Source: Methanocaldococcaceae archaeon (GTDB taxonomy: Archaea; AGJL01; Methanococci; Methanococcales; Methanocaldococcaceae). From it: a DNA stretch of 8,111 bases. This document shows, in pieces, positions 1 to 5,559 of this stretch. Under the pieces are notes generated by a model. The model saw nothing but the letters and a program-made list of their open reading frames with translations, did not search any database and was not told where the DNA came from. The DNA lies in NCBI GenBank assembly GCA_027023665.1, contig JALVUY010000174.1:1-8111 (forward strand). The letters are read 5' to 3'. How positions within the stretch are numbered: the stretch's first letter is position 1; every line of letters begins with the position of its first letter. The translations under genes and the position numbers were made by a program.

Positions 1-134
1 CCATCAGCGCATCCTGCACTCCATATTTTAATTTTCTTTACCCCTTTTTCAATCATTTCAGGAATAATATATTTAATTAGAACATCAAATTGAATTTTTT
101 CTCTAAAAAAATAAGTTTCTTTGATAGATTTGCC
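1..134 (-). pseudogene. CheR-type methyltransferase fragment, 5' end missing, runs off left edge
   Basis: The minus strand has an open frame from a stop at 135-137 to the left edge. Its peptide contains ETYFFRE (119-99), then a hydrophobic stretch ending in IIPEM, then KIWSAGCADG (29 to the edge). This is the order seen in CheR chemotaxis methyltransferases: the T-x-x-T-x-FFR segment, then the SAM-binding WSAGCxxGEE loop. CheR transfers methyl groups from SAM to glutamates of chemoreceptors in the cytoplasm. The N-terminal helical domain (about 80-100 residues in the family) is absent: a stop lies 12 codons upstream of YFF, and beyond it the other strand is plainly FtsY. So the gene is either cut by a rearrangement here or joined artificially to ftsY. 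Family assignment is fairly sure; whether the missing end is biological is not known. Confidence 0.7.
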
Positions 135-1055
135 TTAACAAGAACTATTAAGAAAGTTCTTAAAAAAGAAATTGTAATTTTAGAAGAGGATATTGAAGAT
201 ATATTAGAAGAATTAGAAATAGAGCTTTTAGAATCTGATGTAGCCTTAGAAGTTGTAGAAAAGTTAATTGAAAACATTAAAAAAGAGTTAGTGGGTAAGA
301 AAATATCACCCAATGATAATGTAGAAGAGATAACAATCAATGCCGTAAAAAATGCCATAAAAAACATCTTATCCCAAGAAAAGATTGATATTGAAGAGAT
401 TATAAAAAAGAATAAAGCAAAAGGAAAGCCAACAGTTATTGTATTCGTTGGAATAAATGGAACTGGAAAAACCACAACAATAGCTAAATTAGCATATAAA
501 TTAAAACAAAAAGGATATAGTGTTGTTATAGCAGCAGGGGATACATTTAGGGCTGGGGCGATAGAGCAGTTAGAACAGCATGCTAAAAATGTAGGTGTTA
601 GAGTTATCAAGCATAAACAAGGGGCTGATTCAGCAGCAGTTATATACGATGCGATACAACACGCTAAGGCAAGAGGAATTGATGTCGTTTTGGCAGATAC
701 TGCTGGAAGACAGGCAACAAATACAAACTTAATGGAGGAAATAAAAAAGGTTGTTAGAGTTACAAAGCCAGATTTAGTTATATTCGTTGGAGATGCTTTA
801 ACAGGTAATGATGCAGTTTATCAGGCTGAAGAGTTTAATAAGGCAGTGAATATAGATGGAATTATATTGACAAAAATAGATGCAGATGCAAAAGGAGGGG
901 CGGCGTTATCTATTGGCTATGCAATTGGAAAACCTATTTTGTATTTAGGAGTTGGGCAGAGATATGAAGATTTAATTGAATTTGATCCTGACTGGATTGT
1001 TAAAAAGTTATTTGGTGAGGAAGAGTTTAAGTTTTCAACTGAAAGACAGTTTTAA
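90..1055 (+). CDS. ftsY: Signal recognition particle receptor FtsY (NG domains), N-terminus doubtful
   Basis: FtsY is the SRP-family GTPase that docks the SRP-ribosome complex at the membrane. Numbering from a TTG at 90, the N domain helices span about residues 8-100 and the G domain follows: P-loop [10 protein letters not shown] at 121-130, DTFRAGA at 151-157, DTAGR at 203-207, TKID at 261-264 and GVGQ at 287-290. Absence of an M domain and the DTFRAGA/GVGQ pattern favour FtsY over SRP54. The start is poor: TTG, no ribosome-binding site, an in-frame stop at 78-80, and antisense CheR coding overlapping the first 10-15 codons. Methanococcal FtsY as I remember it has a longer charged N-terminal region; here homology begins around ISFFD (residue 8). 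The gene is therefore probably truncated at its 5' end. It ends 6 bases from the convergent gene. Confidence 0.93.
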   Translation: MNFFSKKISFFDRFALTRTIKKVLKKEIVILEEDIEDILEELEIELLESDVALEVVEKLIENIKKELVGKKISPNDNVEEITINAVKNAIKNILSQEKIDIEEIIKKNKAKGKPTVIVFVGINGTGKTTTIAKLAYKLKQKGYSVVIAAGDTFRAGAIEQLEQHAKNVGVRVIKHKQGADSAAVIYDAIQHAKARGIDVVLADTAGRQATNTNLMEEIKKVVRVTKPDLVIFVGDALTGNDAVYQAEEFNKAVNIDGIILTKIDADAKGGAALSIGYAIGKPILYLGVGQRYEDLIEFDPDWIVKKLFGEEEFKFSTERQF

Positions 1056-1061
1056 AGATTT

Positions 1062-1340
1062 TTACTTAGACAACTTATCTAATTTGTCATTGTATGCCGC
1101 ATTTGCAATTGCATGAGCCAAAAATGGGGCTAAGATTAAATAAACAAATGCTAATAGTGGCTCTCCCAAAGCTATAAAAATTAAAAAACATGCACAATCT
1201 ATAACTCCTAAAATATGTATTCTCGCATAAATAATGTTTTTTCTATCTTTTTCAACCCATAACCTATATGATGCTAGTAAAATCCCCAAAGAAGATATAA
1301 AAATAAGTATATCTCTAACAATGTCAATAAATGATTCCAT
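1062..1340 (-). CDS. MnhG/PhaG-like membrane subunit, possible EhbB of energy-converting hydrogenase
   Basis: A 92-residue membrane protein with three predicted helices at about 9-28, 42-59 and 60-82. The YARIHILGVID segment (38-48) and the ending APFLAHAIANAAY (71-83) resemble the conserved core of MnhG/PhaG, the small G subunit of multisubunit Na+/H+ antiporters. In methanogens a lone MnhG-like protein is also a subunit of the membrane hydrogenase Ehb, whose small subunits are often encoded away from the main cluster. No other antiporter or hydrogenase gene is in the window, so partnership is inferred. The start is set at 1340 because GGTGA (1350-1346) sits just before that ATG; a longer reading from 1352 would place the ribosome-binding site inside the gene. 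It is divergent from tmk and convergent with ftsY. Confidence 0.72.
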   Translation of the reverse strand: MESFIDIVRDILIFISSLGILLASYRLWVEKDRKNIIYARIHILGVIDCACFLIFIALGEPLLAFVYLILAPFLAHAIANAAYNDKLDKLSK

Positions 1341-1352
1341 AAGAATCACCAT

Positions 1353-1418
1353 TTAGTTTTAGGCTAATTTATAATGATTAATAATGATAAATCTTATATA
1401 TAGATTTTGGTGATAAAA
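1353..1418. promoter_or_regulatory. Shared divergent promoter region, MnhG-like gene and tmk
   Basis: Two A+T boxes lie between the divergent genes. TTTATAAT at 1368-1375 is well placed to start a tmk transcript near 1397. The symmetric TTATATATA at 1394-1402 read on the minus strand would start the membrane protein gene near 1371. The assignment of each box is by spacing only. The tmk ribosome-binding site GGTGAT is at 1409-1414. Confidence 0.45.
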
Positions 1419-1970
1419 ATGTTCATTGTGTTTGAAGGTATTGATGGTAGTGGTAAAACGACACTATCAAAACTATTATCTAAATCTCTCAATGCTTTTT
1501 GGACTTGCGAGCCTACAGATAGTCCAATAGGAAGATTAATAAGAGAATGTTTGCAAAATAAAATAAAATTAGATGATAGAACATTAGCATTGTTATTTGC
1601 CGCAGATAGAGTAGAGCATACAAAGATAATAAAAGATATTTTAAAAAGTAGAGATGTAGTTTGTGATAGATATTTGTATTCTTCAATAGCCTATCAAAGC
1701 GTTGCAGGTGTTGATGAAGATTTTATAAAATCAATAAATAGATACGCTTTAAAGCCAGATATAGTTTTTTTACTAACAGTTGATGTTGATGTTGCTTTAA
1801 AAAGAGTTAAAGGTAAAGACATATTTGAAAATAAAAGTTTTCTACAAAAAGTTCAAGAAAAATATTTAGAATTGGCAAAAGAGCACAAATTTATTGTAAT
1901 TGATACAACTAATAAACCAATAGATGACGTTCATAAAGAAATTTTAGAACATTATATAAAATATAAATAA
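1419..1970 (+). CDS. tmk: Thymidylate kinase
   Basis: Phosphorylates dTMP to dTDP with ATP in the cytoplasm, in the pathway to dTTP. The 183-residue protein has the family motifs: P-loop GIDGSGKT at 7-14, EPTDSPIG at 31-38 (equivalent of the bacterial EPGGTPIG dTMP-site segment), AADR at 61-64 and the DRY motif at 83-85 followed by SSIAYQ. The C-terminal third is short, as in other archaeal and some compact bacterial enzymes. The start is ATG 1419 because GGTGAT (1409-1414) is four bases upstream; a TTG at 1407 in the same frame would overlap that site. It is transcribed alone and followed by a 100-base gap containing the next promoter. Confidence 0.95.
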   Translation: MFIVFEGIDGSGKTTLSKLLSKSLNAFWTCEPTDSPIGRLIRECLQNKIKLDDRTLALLFAADRVEHTKIIKDILKSRDVVCDRYLYSSIAYQSVAGVDEDFIKSINRYALKPDIVFLLTVDVDVALKRVKGKDIFENKSFLQKVQEKYLELAKEHKFIVIDTTNKPIDDVHKEILEHYIKYK

Positions 1971-2015
1971 TAAAAAATATTACTAAACCTATTGCTATTT
2001 ATTAATCAAGGTATA

Positions 2016-2027
2016 AAGTATATAAAT
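2016..2027 (+). promoter_or_regulatory. TATA box for the CBS/zinc-ribbon gene
   Basis: AGTATATAAATG-type TATA sequence. Its centre is about 25 bases before 2047, giving a leader of roughly 25 bases before the ATG at 2074. This also argues against the in-frame TTG at 2047 as a start, since it would lie at the transcript end. Confidence 0.55.
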
Positions 2028-2073
2028 GACTACATCCAGTTAATTTTTGTATAGAAGTTTATGGGGGATATTT

Positions 2074-2658
2074 ATGGATATAGCTTACGACATTCCTGTA
2101 TCAGAAGTAATGAGTTTTCCAGTAATTACCGCTACAAAAGATATGACAGTTTATGACATCGCCAACATAATGAAGGAGAAAGATATAGGGGCTGTGGTTA
2201 TTGTAGAAGGCAAGGAGCCTATAGGAATTGTTACAGAAAGAGACATTATAAAAAGAGTTGTAGCAAAGAATCTAAAACCAAAAGAGATTTTAGCTGAAGA
2301 AGTTATGAGTAAAAAAATAATAACAATTCCTCAAACTGCTTCAATTAATGAAGCCGCTAAGATCATGGCTAAACATAAGATAAAAAGATTGCCTGTTGTA
2401 AAAGATGGTGAATTAGTAGGAATAATAACAGAGAGCGATATTATTAGAGTTTCACCAAAATTATTGGAAATTATTGCTGAATATGCTTCAATAAAGCCAG
2501 AAGATGAAAAAGAAAAAATTCCATTAGATACTGACGAATTTTCTGAAGAGTATATATATGGAATTTGTGAAAACTGTGGATATCAAGGGAGAGTTAGACT
2601 ATATCAGGGAAGATATTTGTGTGATGAGTGTATAGAGGAATTTAAAGAAAAAGAGTAA
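2074..2658 (+). CDS. Tandem CBS-domain protein with C-terminal zinc ribbon
   Basis: A 194-residue cytoplasmic protein. Two CBS domains (about 9-65 and 75-135), each with the pattern G(I/V)(V/I)TExDI(I), form a Bateman module, a fold that binds adenine nucleotides or SAM in other proteins. The linker 140-160 is acidic. The C-terminal zinc ribbon has Cys165-x2-Cys168 and Cys183-x2-Cys186. No catalytic domain is present, so it is probably a nucleotide-sensing regulator acting on a partner; the partner is unknown. The start is ATG 2074, preceded by a GGGGGAT ribosome-binding site at 2063-2069; nine extra codons from TTG 2047 are rejected. It converges on pyrD with a 2-base gap, an adjacency I also remember in M. 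jannaschii, but nothing in the sequence shows that it regulates pyrimidine synthesis. Confidence 0.9.
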   Translation: MDIAYDIPVSEVMSFPVITATKDMTVYDIANIMKEKDIGAVVIVEGKEPIGIVTERDIIKRVVAKNLKPKEILAEEVMSKKIITIPQTASINEAAKIMAKHKIKRLPVVKDGELVGIITESDIIRVSPKLLEIIAEYASIKPEDEKEKIPLDTDEFSEEYIYGICENCGYQGRVRLYQGRYLCDECIEEFKEKE

Positions 2659-2660
2659 AA

Positions 2661-3569
2661 TTATTCATGAGCAATTCCTATAATATCCTTTAATTCTAAG
2701 TTCTCTTCTTTTAAAAACTTTATAATTTCATCACAAACTTTCTTAAATATATCATATCCTCTATAATAGACACCACTTCCTATTTGAACAGCAGAAGCAC
2801 CAGCCATCATATATTCTATAGCATCCTCTCCACTAACTATTCCACCTACGCCAATAATAGGGACATCAAAATTTTCATAAAGATCCCAAACAACCTTTAT
2901 GCCTATTGGTTTTATACATTTACCACTCAAACCTCCAAATTTATTTCCTAAAATTGGCTTCTTTGCCTTTATATCAATAGCCATTCCTCTAACAGTGTTT
3001 ATTGCTACTAATCCATCTACGCCTGCATCTACAACTGCATTAGCTATTTCTAATATATCTGTAACATTTGGCGTTAATTTAGCAAAAACTGGAATTTTTA
3101 CGGATTTTTTTACAGCCTTGCAAACACTGTAAGATAAATCTGGATTCTGCCCAATAGTGGCTCCATAACCTTTTGCATGGGGACAGGAAATATTTAGCTC
3201 AATAATATCTACATATTTTTCCATCTTTTTAGATACTTCAACAAATTCCTCCTCATCCTTACCATAGATAGATCCTATAATTTTAACATTCATTTTATTT
3301 AGATCATCTCTAACTCTCTGTAATTCCTTTACATATTCATCAATTCCAGGATTTGGTAGTCCCATAGCATTTAAAAATCCTCCATCAACTTCAACAATAG
3401 TTGGATTTCTATGCCCATGATTTGGATTTTTTCCAATAGATTTAGTTGTTACAGCCCCTGCACCTCCTTTAGCAATTCTCTTTAACGCACTTCCAGTTTC
3501 TCCCATAATACCGCTCGCCAAAAAAACTGGATTTTTAAATTCTATCCCACATATTACTGTCTTTAACAT
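2661..3569 (-). CDS. pyrD: Dihydroorotate dehydrogenase, class 1B catalytic subunit
   Basis: Oxidises dihydroorotate to orotate, the fourth step of UMP synthesis, using FMN in the cytoplasm. The 302-residue TIM barrel has TTKSIG (41-46), substrate loop NAMGLPNPG (67-75), ELNISCPH with the catalytic base Cys129, AKLTPNVTD (163-171), NTVRG (191-195) and the FMN-phosphate loops GVGGI (240-244) and GSG (264-266). Cysteine as the base, rather than serine, marks class 1; length and lack of an N-terminal membrane helix fit class 1B, which normally pairs with the PyrK electron-transfer subunit. No pyrK is in the window. Start ATG 3569 follows GGTGA (3578-3574); a TTG at 3584 in frame is upstream of that site. 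Divergent from rpl34e. Confidence 0.96.
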   Translation of the reverse strand: MLKTVICGIEFKNPVFLASGIMGETGSALKRIAKGGAGAVTTKSIGKNPNHGHRNPTIVEVDGGFLNAMGLPNPGIDEYVKELQRVRDDLNKMNVKIIGSIYGKDEEEFVEVSKKMEKYVDIIELNISCPHAKGYGATIGQNPDLSYSVCKAVKKSVKIPVFAKLTPNVTDILEIANAVVDAGVDGLVAINTVRGMAIDIKAKKPILGNKFGGLSGKCIKPIGIKVVWDLYENFDVPIIGVGGIVSGEDAIEYMMAGASAVQIGSGVYYRGYDIFKKVCDEIIKFLKEENLELKDIIGIAHE

Positions 3570-3584
3570 ATATTCACCAACCAA

Positions 3585-3741
3585 AAGTTTTAAATAGTAA
3601 TTGTTATGGTATAGAGATATAAAATTTTTAATGACATATAAAGTTTATAACTTTGAATATCCTTTTCTTTGAAAAATTTAAAAATATTTTCAAACATTAA
3701 TTTTAAGGTTTATTAAAAATAAATAATTTGGGTGAATATCT
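3585..3741. promoter_or_regulatory. Divergent promoter region, pyrD and rpl34e
   Basis: The stretch is very A+T rich. On the minus strand TTTTATATC (3624-3616) is placed to start pyrD near 3595. On the plus strand TTTAAAAATA (3677-3686) could start rpl34e near 3708, with its ribosome-binding site GGGTGA at 3730-3735. Box assignment is by spacing. I see no stable hairpin here. Confidence 0.45.
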
Positions 3742-4011
3742 ATGCCAGCACCAAGATACAGATCAAGATCATACAGAAGAATATATAGAAGAACTCCAGG
3801 AGGAAGGTTAGTTATACACTACAAAAGAAGAAAGCCAAATAAAGCAAAATGTGCAATATGTGGAGCAGAATTGCATGGAGTTCCAAGAGGGAGACCAGTA
3901 GAAATTAGAAAATTGCCAAAATCACAAAGAAGACCTGAAAGACCTTATGGAGGTTACCTCTGTCCAAGATGCTTAAGAAGATTAATGATTAACAAGGCAA
4001 GAAACTTATAA
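3742..4011 (+). CDS. rpl34e: 50S ribosomal protein L34e
   Basis: An 89-residue basic protein of the large ribosomal subunit, found in archaea and eukaryotes only. The N-terminus is arginine rich ([18 protein letters not shown]), and a zinc ribbon is formed by Cys37-x2-Cys40 and Cys74-x2-Cys77. Length and sequence match the family along its whole length. Start ATG follows GGGTGA (3730-3735). L34e, cmk and L14e in this order are a conserved archaeal gene string, often also with secY, adk and cbf5, which are not seen here. The 69-base gap to cmk contains a further TATA box, so cmk need not depend on this promoter. Confidence 0.97.
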   Translation: MPAPRYRSRSYRRIYRRTPGGRLVIHYKRRKPNKAKCAICGAELHGVPRGRPVEIRKLPKSQRRPERPYGGYLCPRCLRRLMINKARNL

Positions 4012-4025
4012 AGATTTTCAAAAAG

Positions 4026-4034
4026 TTTATATAT
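4026..4034 (+). promoter_or_regulatory. TATA box for cmk
   Basis: TTTATATAT lies between rpl34e and cmk, at the right distance for a start near 4055 and a short leader. The ribosome-binding site GGTGA is at 4072-4076. Confidence 0.5.
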
Positions 4035-4080
4035 CAAAAAGTATTTTATGTTTATCAATCCATTTTAAATGGGTGAATAG

Positions 4081-4617
4081 ATGATAATTACCATTGGGGG
4101 GCTACCAGGGACGGGAACAACTACAATTGCTAAATTAATAGCAGAGAAATACAATTTAAAGCATGTATGTGCAGGATTTATATTTAGAGAGATGGCTAAA
4201 GAGATGGGAATGGACTTGCAGGAATTCAGTAAGTATGCTGAAGAACATAAAGAAGTTGATGAAGAAATTGACAGGAGACATGTAGAAATAGCAAAAAAAG
4301 GTAATGTAGTGTTAGAGGGAAGGTTGGCGGCGTGGATGTTATTAAGAAATGGAATAACTCCAGATTTAACAATATGGTTCAAAGCCCCCCTTGAAGTTAG
4401 GGCTGAGAGAATCAGCCAGAGAGAAAGCATAAGTAAAGAAGAGGCACTAAAAAAAATGTTAGAAAGAGAAAAAAGTGAAAAAAAGAGATACAAAGAAATT
4501 TATAATATTGACTTAGATGATTTATCTATTTACGATTTGGTTATTGATACGTCAAAATGGGATATCGAGGGAGTGTTTAATATTGTCTCCTCTGCAATAG
4601 ATAGTCTAAAAAAATAA
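4081..4617 (+). CDS. cmk: Cytidylate kinase, archaeal type
   Basis: Phosphorylates CMP and dCMP with ATP in the cytoplasm. The 178-residue protein opens with the nucleotide loop GLPGTGTTT at 7-15. The usual Walker A lysine is threonine (Thr13), which as I recall is normal for archaeal Cmk and is not a defect. [10 protein letters not shown] (76-85) and the charged lid [10 protein letters not shown] (107-116) also fit the family. It lies between two ribosomal protein genes, the standard archaeal context; coupling of nucleotide supply to ribosome genes is inference. The stop is followed at once by the GC-rich leader of rpl14e. Confidence 0.95.
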   Translation: MIITIGGLPGTGTTTIAKLIAEKYNLKHVCAGFIFREMAKEMGMDLQEFSKYAEEHKEVDEEIDRRHVEIAKKGNVVLEGRLAAWMLLRNGITPDLTIWFKAPLEVRAERISQRESISKEEALKKMLEREKSEKKRYKEIYNIDLDDLSIYDLVIDTSKWDIEGVFNIVSSAIDSLKK

Positions 4618-4618
4618 C

Positions 4619-4679
4619 GAGGGGGCGATATTAAACCTCCCTCATTGGAGGATGAGTTGTGATTCGCGAGAGTCACAAC
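4619..4679 (+). promoter_or_regulatory. GC-rich two-hairpin leader before rpl14e
   Basis: Hairpin A pairs GAGGGGG (4619-4625) with CTCCCTC (4637-4643), 7 bp with one G-U and an 11-base loop. Hairpin B pairs GTTGTGA (4656-4662) with TCACAAC (4673-4679), 7 perfect pairs and a 10-base loop. CCTCC (4636-4640) can instead pair with GGAGG (4647-4651), which excludes hairpin A. The site lies between cmk and rpl14e and could be a processing site, an attenuator or an autoregulatory site for L14e. No guide-RNA boxes are convincing. Function unknown. Confidence 0.5.
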
Positions 4680-4700
4680 AACAAAAATGAGGTGAGGTAA

Positions 4701-4943
4701 ATGGCAGCTATTGAAATAGGAAGAGTTTGTGTAAAAACCGCAGGAAGAGAAGCAGGAAAAATCTGTGTCATTGTAGATATTTTAGATAAAAACTTTGTTA
4801 TTGTAGATGGATTAGTTAAAAGAAGAAGATGCAACATAAAACATTTAGAGCCTACTGAGAAGAAAGTAGATATCGAAAGAGGAGCTTCAACAGAAGAAGT
4901 TAGATTGGCATTAGATGCAGCAGGATTATTAAAGGAGGAATAA
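4701..4943 (+). CDS. rpl14e: 50S ribosomal protein L14e
   Basis: An 80-residue large-subunit ribosomal protein of archaea and eukaryotes with an SH3-like KOW fold. The N-terminal [21 protein letters not shown] (7-27) is the KOW segment; [18 protein letters not shown] (35-52) is the typical continuation. Length is normal for the family. Start ATG 4701 follows GAGGTGAGG (4690-4698). The gene may be read through from cmk (83-base gap holding two hairpins). The cbf5 gene that often follows in other archaea is replaced here by the structured RNA region. Confidence 0.96.
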   Translation: MAAIEIGRVCVKTAGREAGKICVIVDILDKNFVIVDGLVKRRRCNIKHLEPTEKKVDIERGASTEEVRLALDAAGLLKEE

Positions 4944-4994
4944 ACACCATAAAAGGGTTTGTAGCAGTTTCTTAGTTTTTGTAGCATATCGTAA

Positions 4995-5004
4995 CATATA
5001 AATA
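4995..5004 (+). promoter_or_regulatory. TATA box for the structured RNA
   Basis: CATATAAATA lies about 25 bases upstream of 5025, just before the first GC-rich helix. It shows that the RNA can be transcribed on its own rather than as the rpl14e tail. Confidence 0.55.
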
Positions 5005-5024
5005 TCGTGAGACAATATTATTGT

Positions 5025-5340
5025 ATAATCGATGAGAAGGCACGGCCTTTGGGGTCGACATAACTTTGATAAAAAGATTTTAGGGGGCTGTCTCCGTTCA
5101 GCCCGAAGTCCAATGAACCTATAGCAGAGAGAATGGTATTCTCGATGAAGCTATGGGCTGAGGATAACCTATTTCCATAGCTATCGGTTTGTATGATATA
5201 TTGTTAAATGCTATAATACGCTATGGAAATGGGAAACGGTGAAACTCTCCTATTAGTATACCTCCCATAGTAAGTTTGCTTTTTTAAGTTACTTCTGGGT
5301 ATATCAATAGGGCGGAGCCCTATAGTTGATATTATCCCCG
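5025..5340 (+). ncRNA. Candidate structured non-coding RNA with kink-turn, family not recognised
   Basis: A GC-enriched island between rpl14e and rnp4 with no protein-coding signal. Helices seen: AAGGC 5037-5041 with 5045-5049 (outer TCGA 5029-5032 with 5055-5058); GGGCTG 5085-5090 with CAGCCC 5099-5104; CCTATAGC 5118-5125 with 5150-5157; GAGAAT 5129-5134 with 5138-5143; a 14-bp helix 5168-5181 with 5220-5233; and ATATCAATAGGGC 5301-5313 with 5317-5332 (13 bp, TAG bulge 5323-5325), extendable by GGG 5297-5299 with CCC 5336-5338. The internal loop at 5126-5128/5144-5149 fits a kink-turn. The loop CCGTT 5094-5098 can pair with AACGG 5235-5239. Ends are estimated from the TATA box and T-tracts. 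Conserved cores of RNase P RNA (ACAGAA...GGCUUA) and of SRP domain IV are absent. High local G+C is the classic mark of functional RNA in AT-rich hyperthermophiles. Confidence 0.72.
5276..5286 (+). terminator. First T-tract end of the structured RNA
   Basis: TTGCTTTTTTA, six bases downstream of CCTCCCATAG. Archaeal termination needs only a T-tract, so this can end a shorter transcript of about 255 nt. An identical 11-mer follows 70 bases later. Confidence 0.4.
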
Positions 5341-5345
5341 TATTC

Positions 5346-5356
5346 TTGCTTTTTTA
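5346..5356 (+). terminator. Second T-tract end of the structured RNA
   Basis: TTGCTTTTTTA, identical to 5276-5286, lies eight bases after the CCC that closes the 5297-5338 hairpin. This hairpin plus T-tract is the more likely 3' end of the full transcript. Confidence 0.5.
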
Positions 5357-5559
5357 TTTAATTTTAAATTCAGTATTAGACTACCGAGGGATAAAAACAA
5401 AATTTTTACATAAATTTTTTATATCTTTAAAGCATTCTCAATGGAGTTTTAATATTTTCATCCCTACATATATAAATTCAAATATAAATATATAAAAATT
5501 TAAAAATCTTAAGTAATTAAAAATAATATAAAGTAATGTAAGTAATTAAATGTGAAAGT
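5357..5559. other. AT-rich spacer before rnp4 with candidate TATA boxes
   Basis: About 20% G+C, with one small GC patch at 5378-5391 that could pair with 5332-5340. TATA-like sequences lie at 5489-5500 (leader about 40 bases) and 5523-5532 (nearly leaderless). AAGTAATTAAA occurs at 5511-5521 and 5541-5551 as a direct repeat. No gene is visible. Confidence 0.5.

Noticed and set aside
77..610. Open frame of 177 codons on the minus strand
   Set aside because: It is the antisense shadow of ftsY, Ser/Ile/Phe rich with no family resemblance; the real minus-strand signal at 1-134 is in a different frame.
2047..2073. TTG start giving nine extra residues to the CBS protein
   Set aside because: The TATA box predicts transcription starting about there, and the GGGGGAT site directs the ATG at 2074.
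4656..4685. H/ACA guide RNA, because ACA repeats follow hairpin B
   Set aside because: There is no internal pocket in the 7-bp stem and no kink-turn, both needed for an archaeal H/ACA unit.
4652..4690. Upstream ORF of 12 codons (ATG at 4652, TGA at 4688) before rpl14e
   Set aside because: The GGAGG word touches its ATG with no spacing, the sequence lies inside a stable hairpin, and the peptide is low-information.
5028..5161. Box C/D guide RNA, from GATGA at 5031-5035 and 5144-5148 and CTGA at 5158-5161
   Set aside because: The spacing is far too long or too short for guides between boxes, and the second GATGA is better explained as a kink-turn bulge.
5025..5340. RNase P RNA, suggested by the neighbouring rnp4 gene, the kink-turn and a GAAGTCC word at 5105-5111
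   Set aside because: The universal core, GAGGAAnGUCC and ACAGAAnnnGGCUUA, is missing, and the helix order does not fit the type M fold that I know.
5357..5559. CRISPR or insertion-sequence remnant, from the short direct repeat AAGTAATTAAA and the GC patch at 5378-5391
   Set aside because: Only two short AT-rich copies, no regular spacers, no terminal inverted repeats and no transposase remnant.
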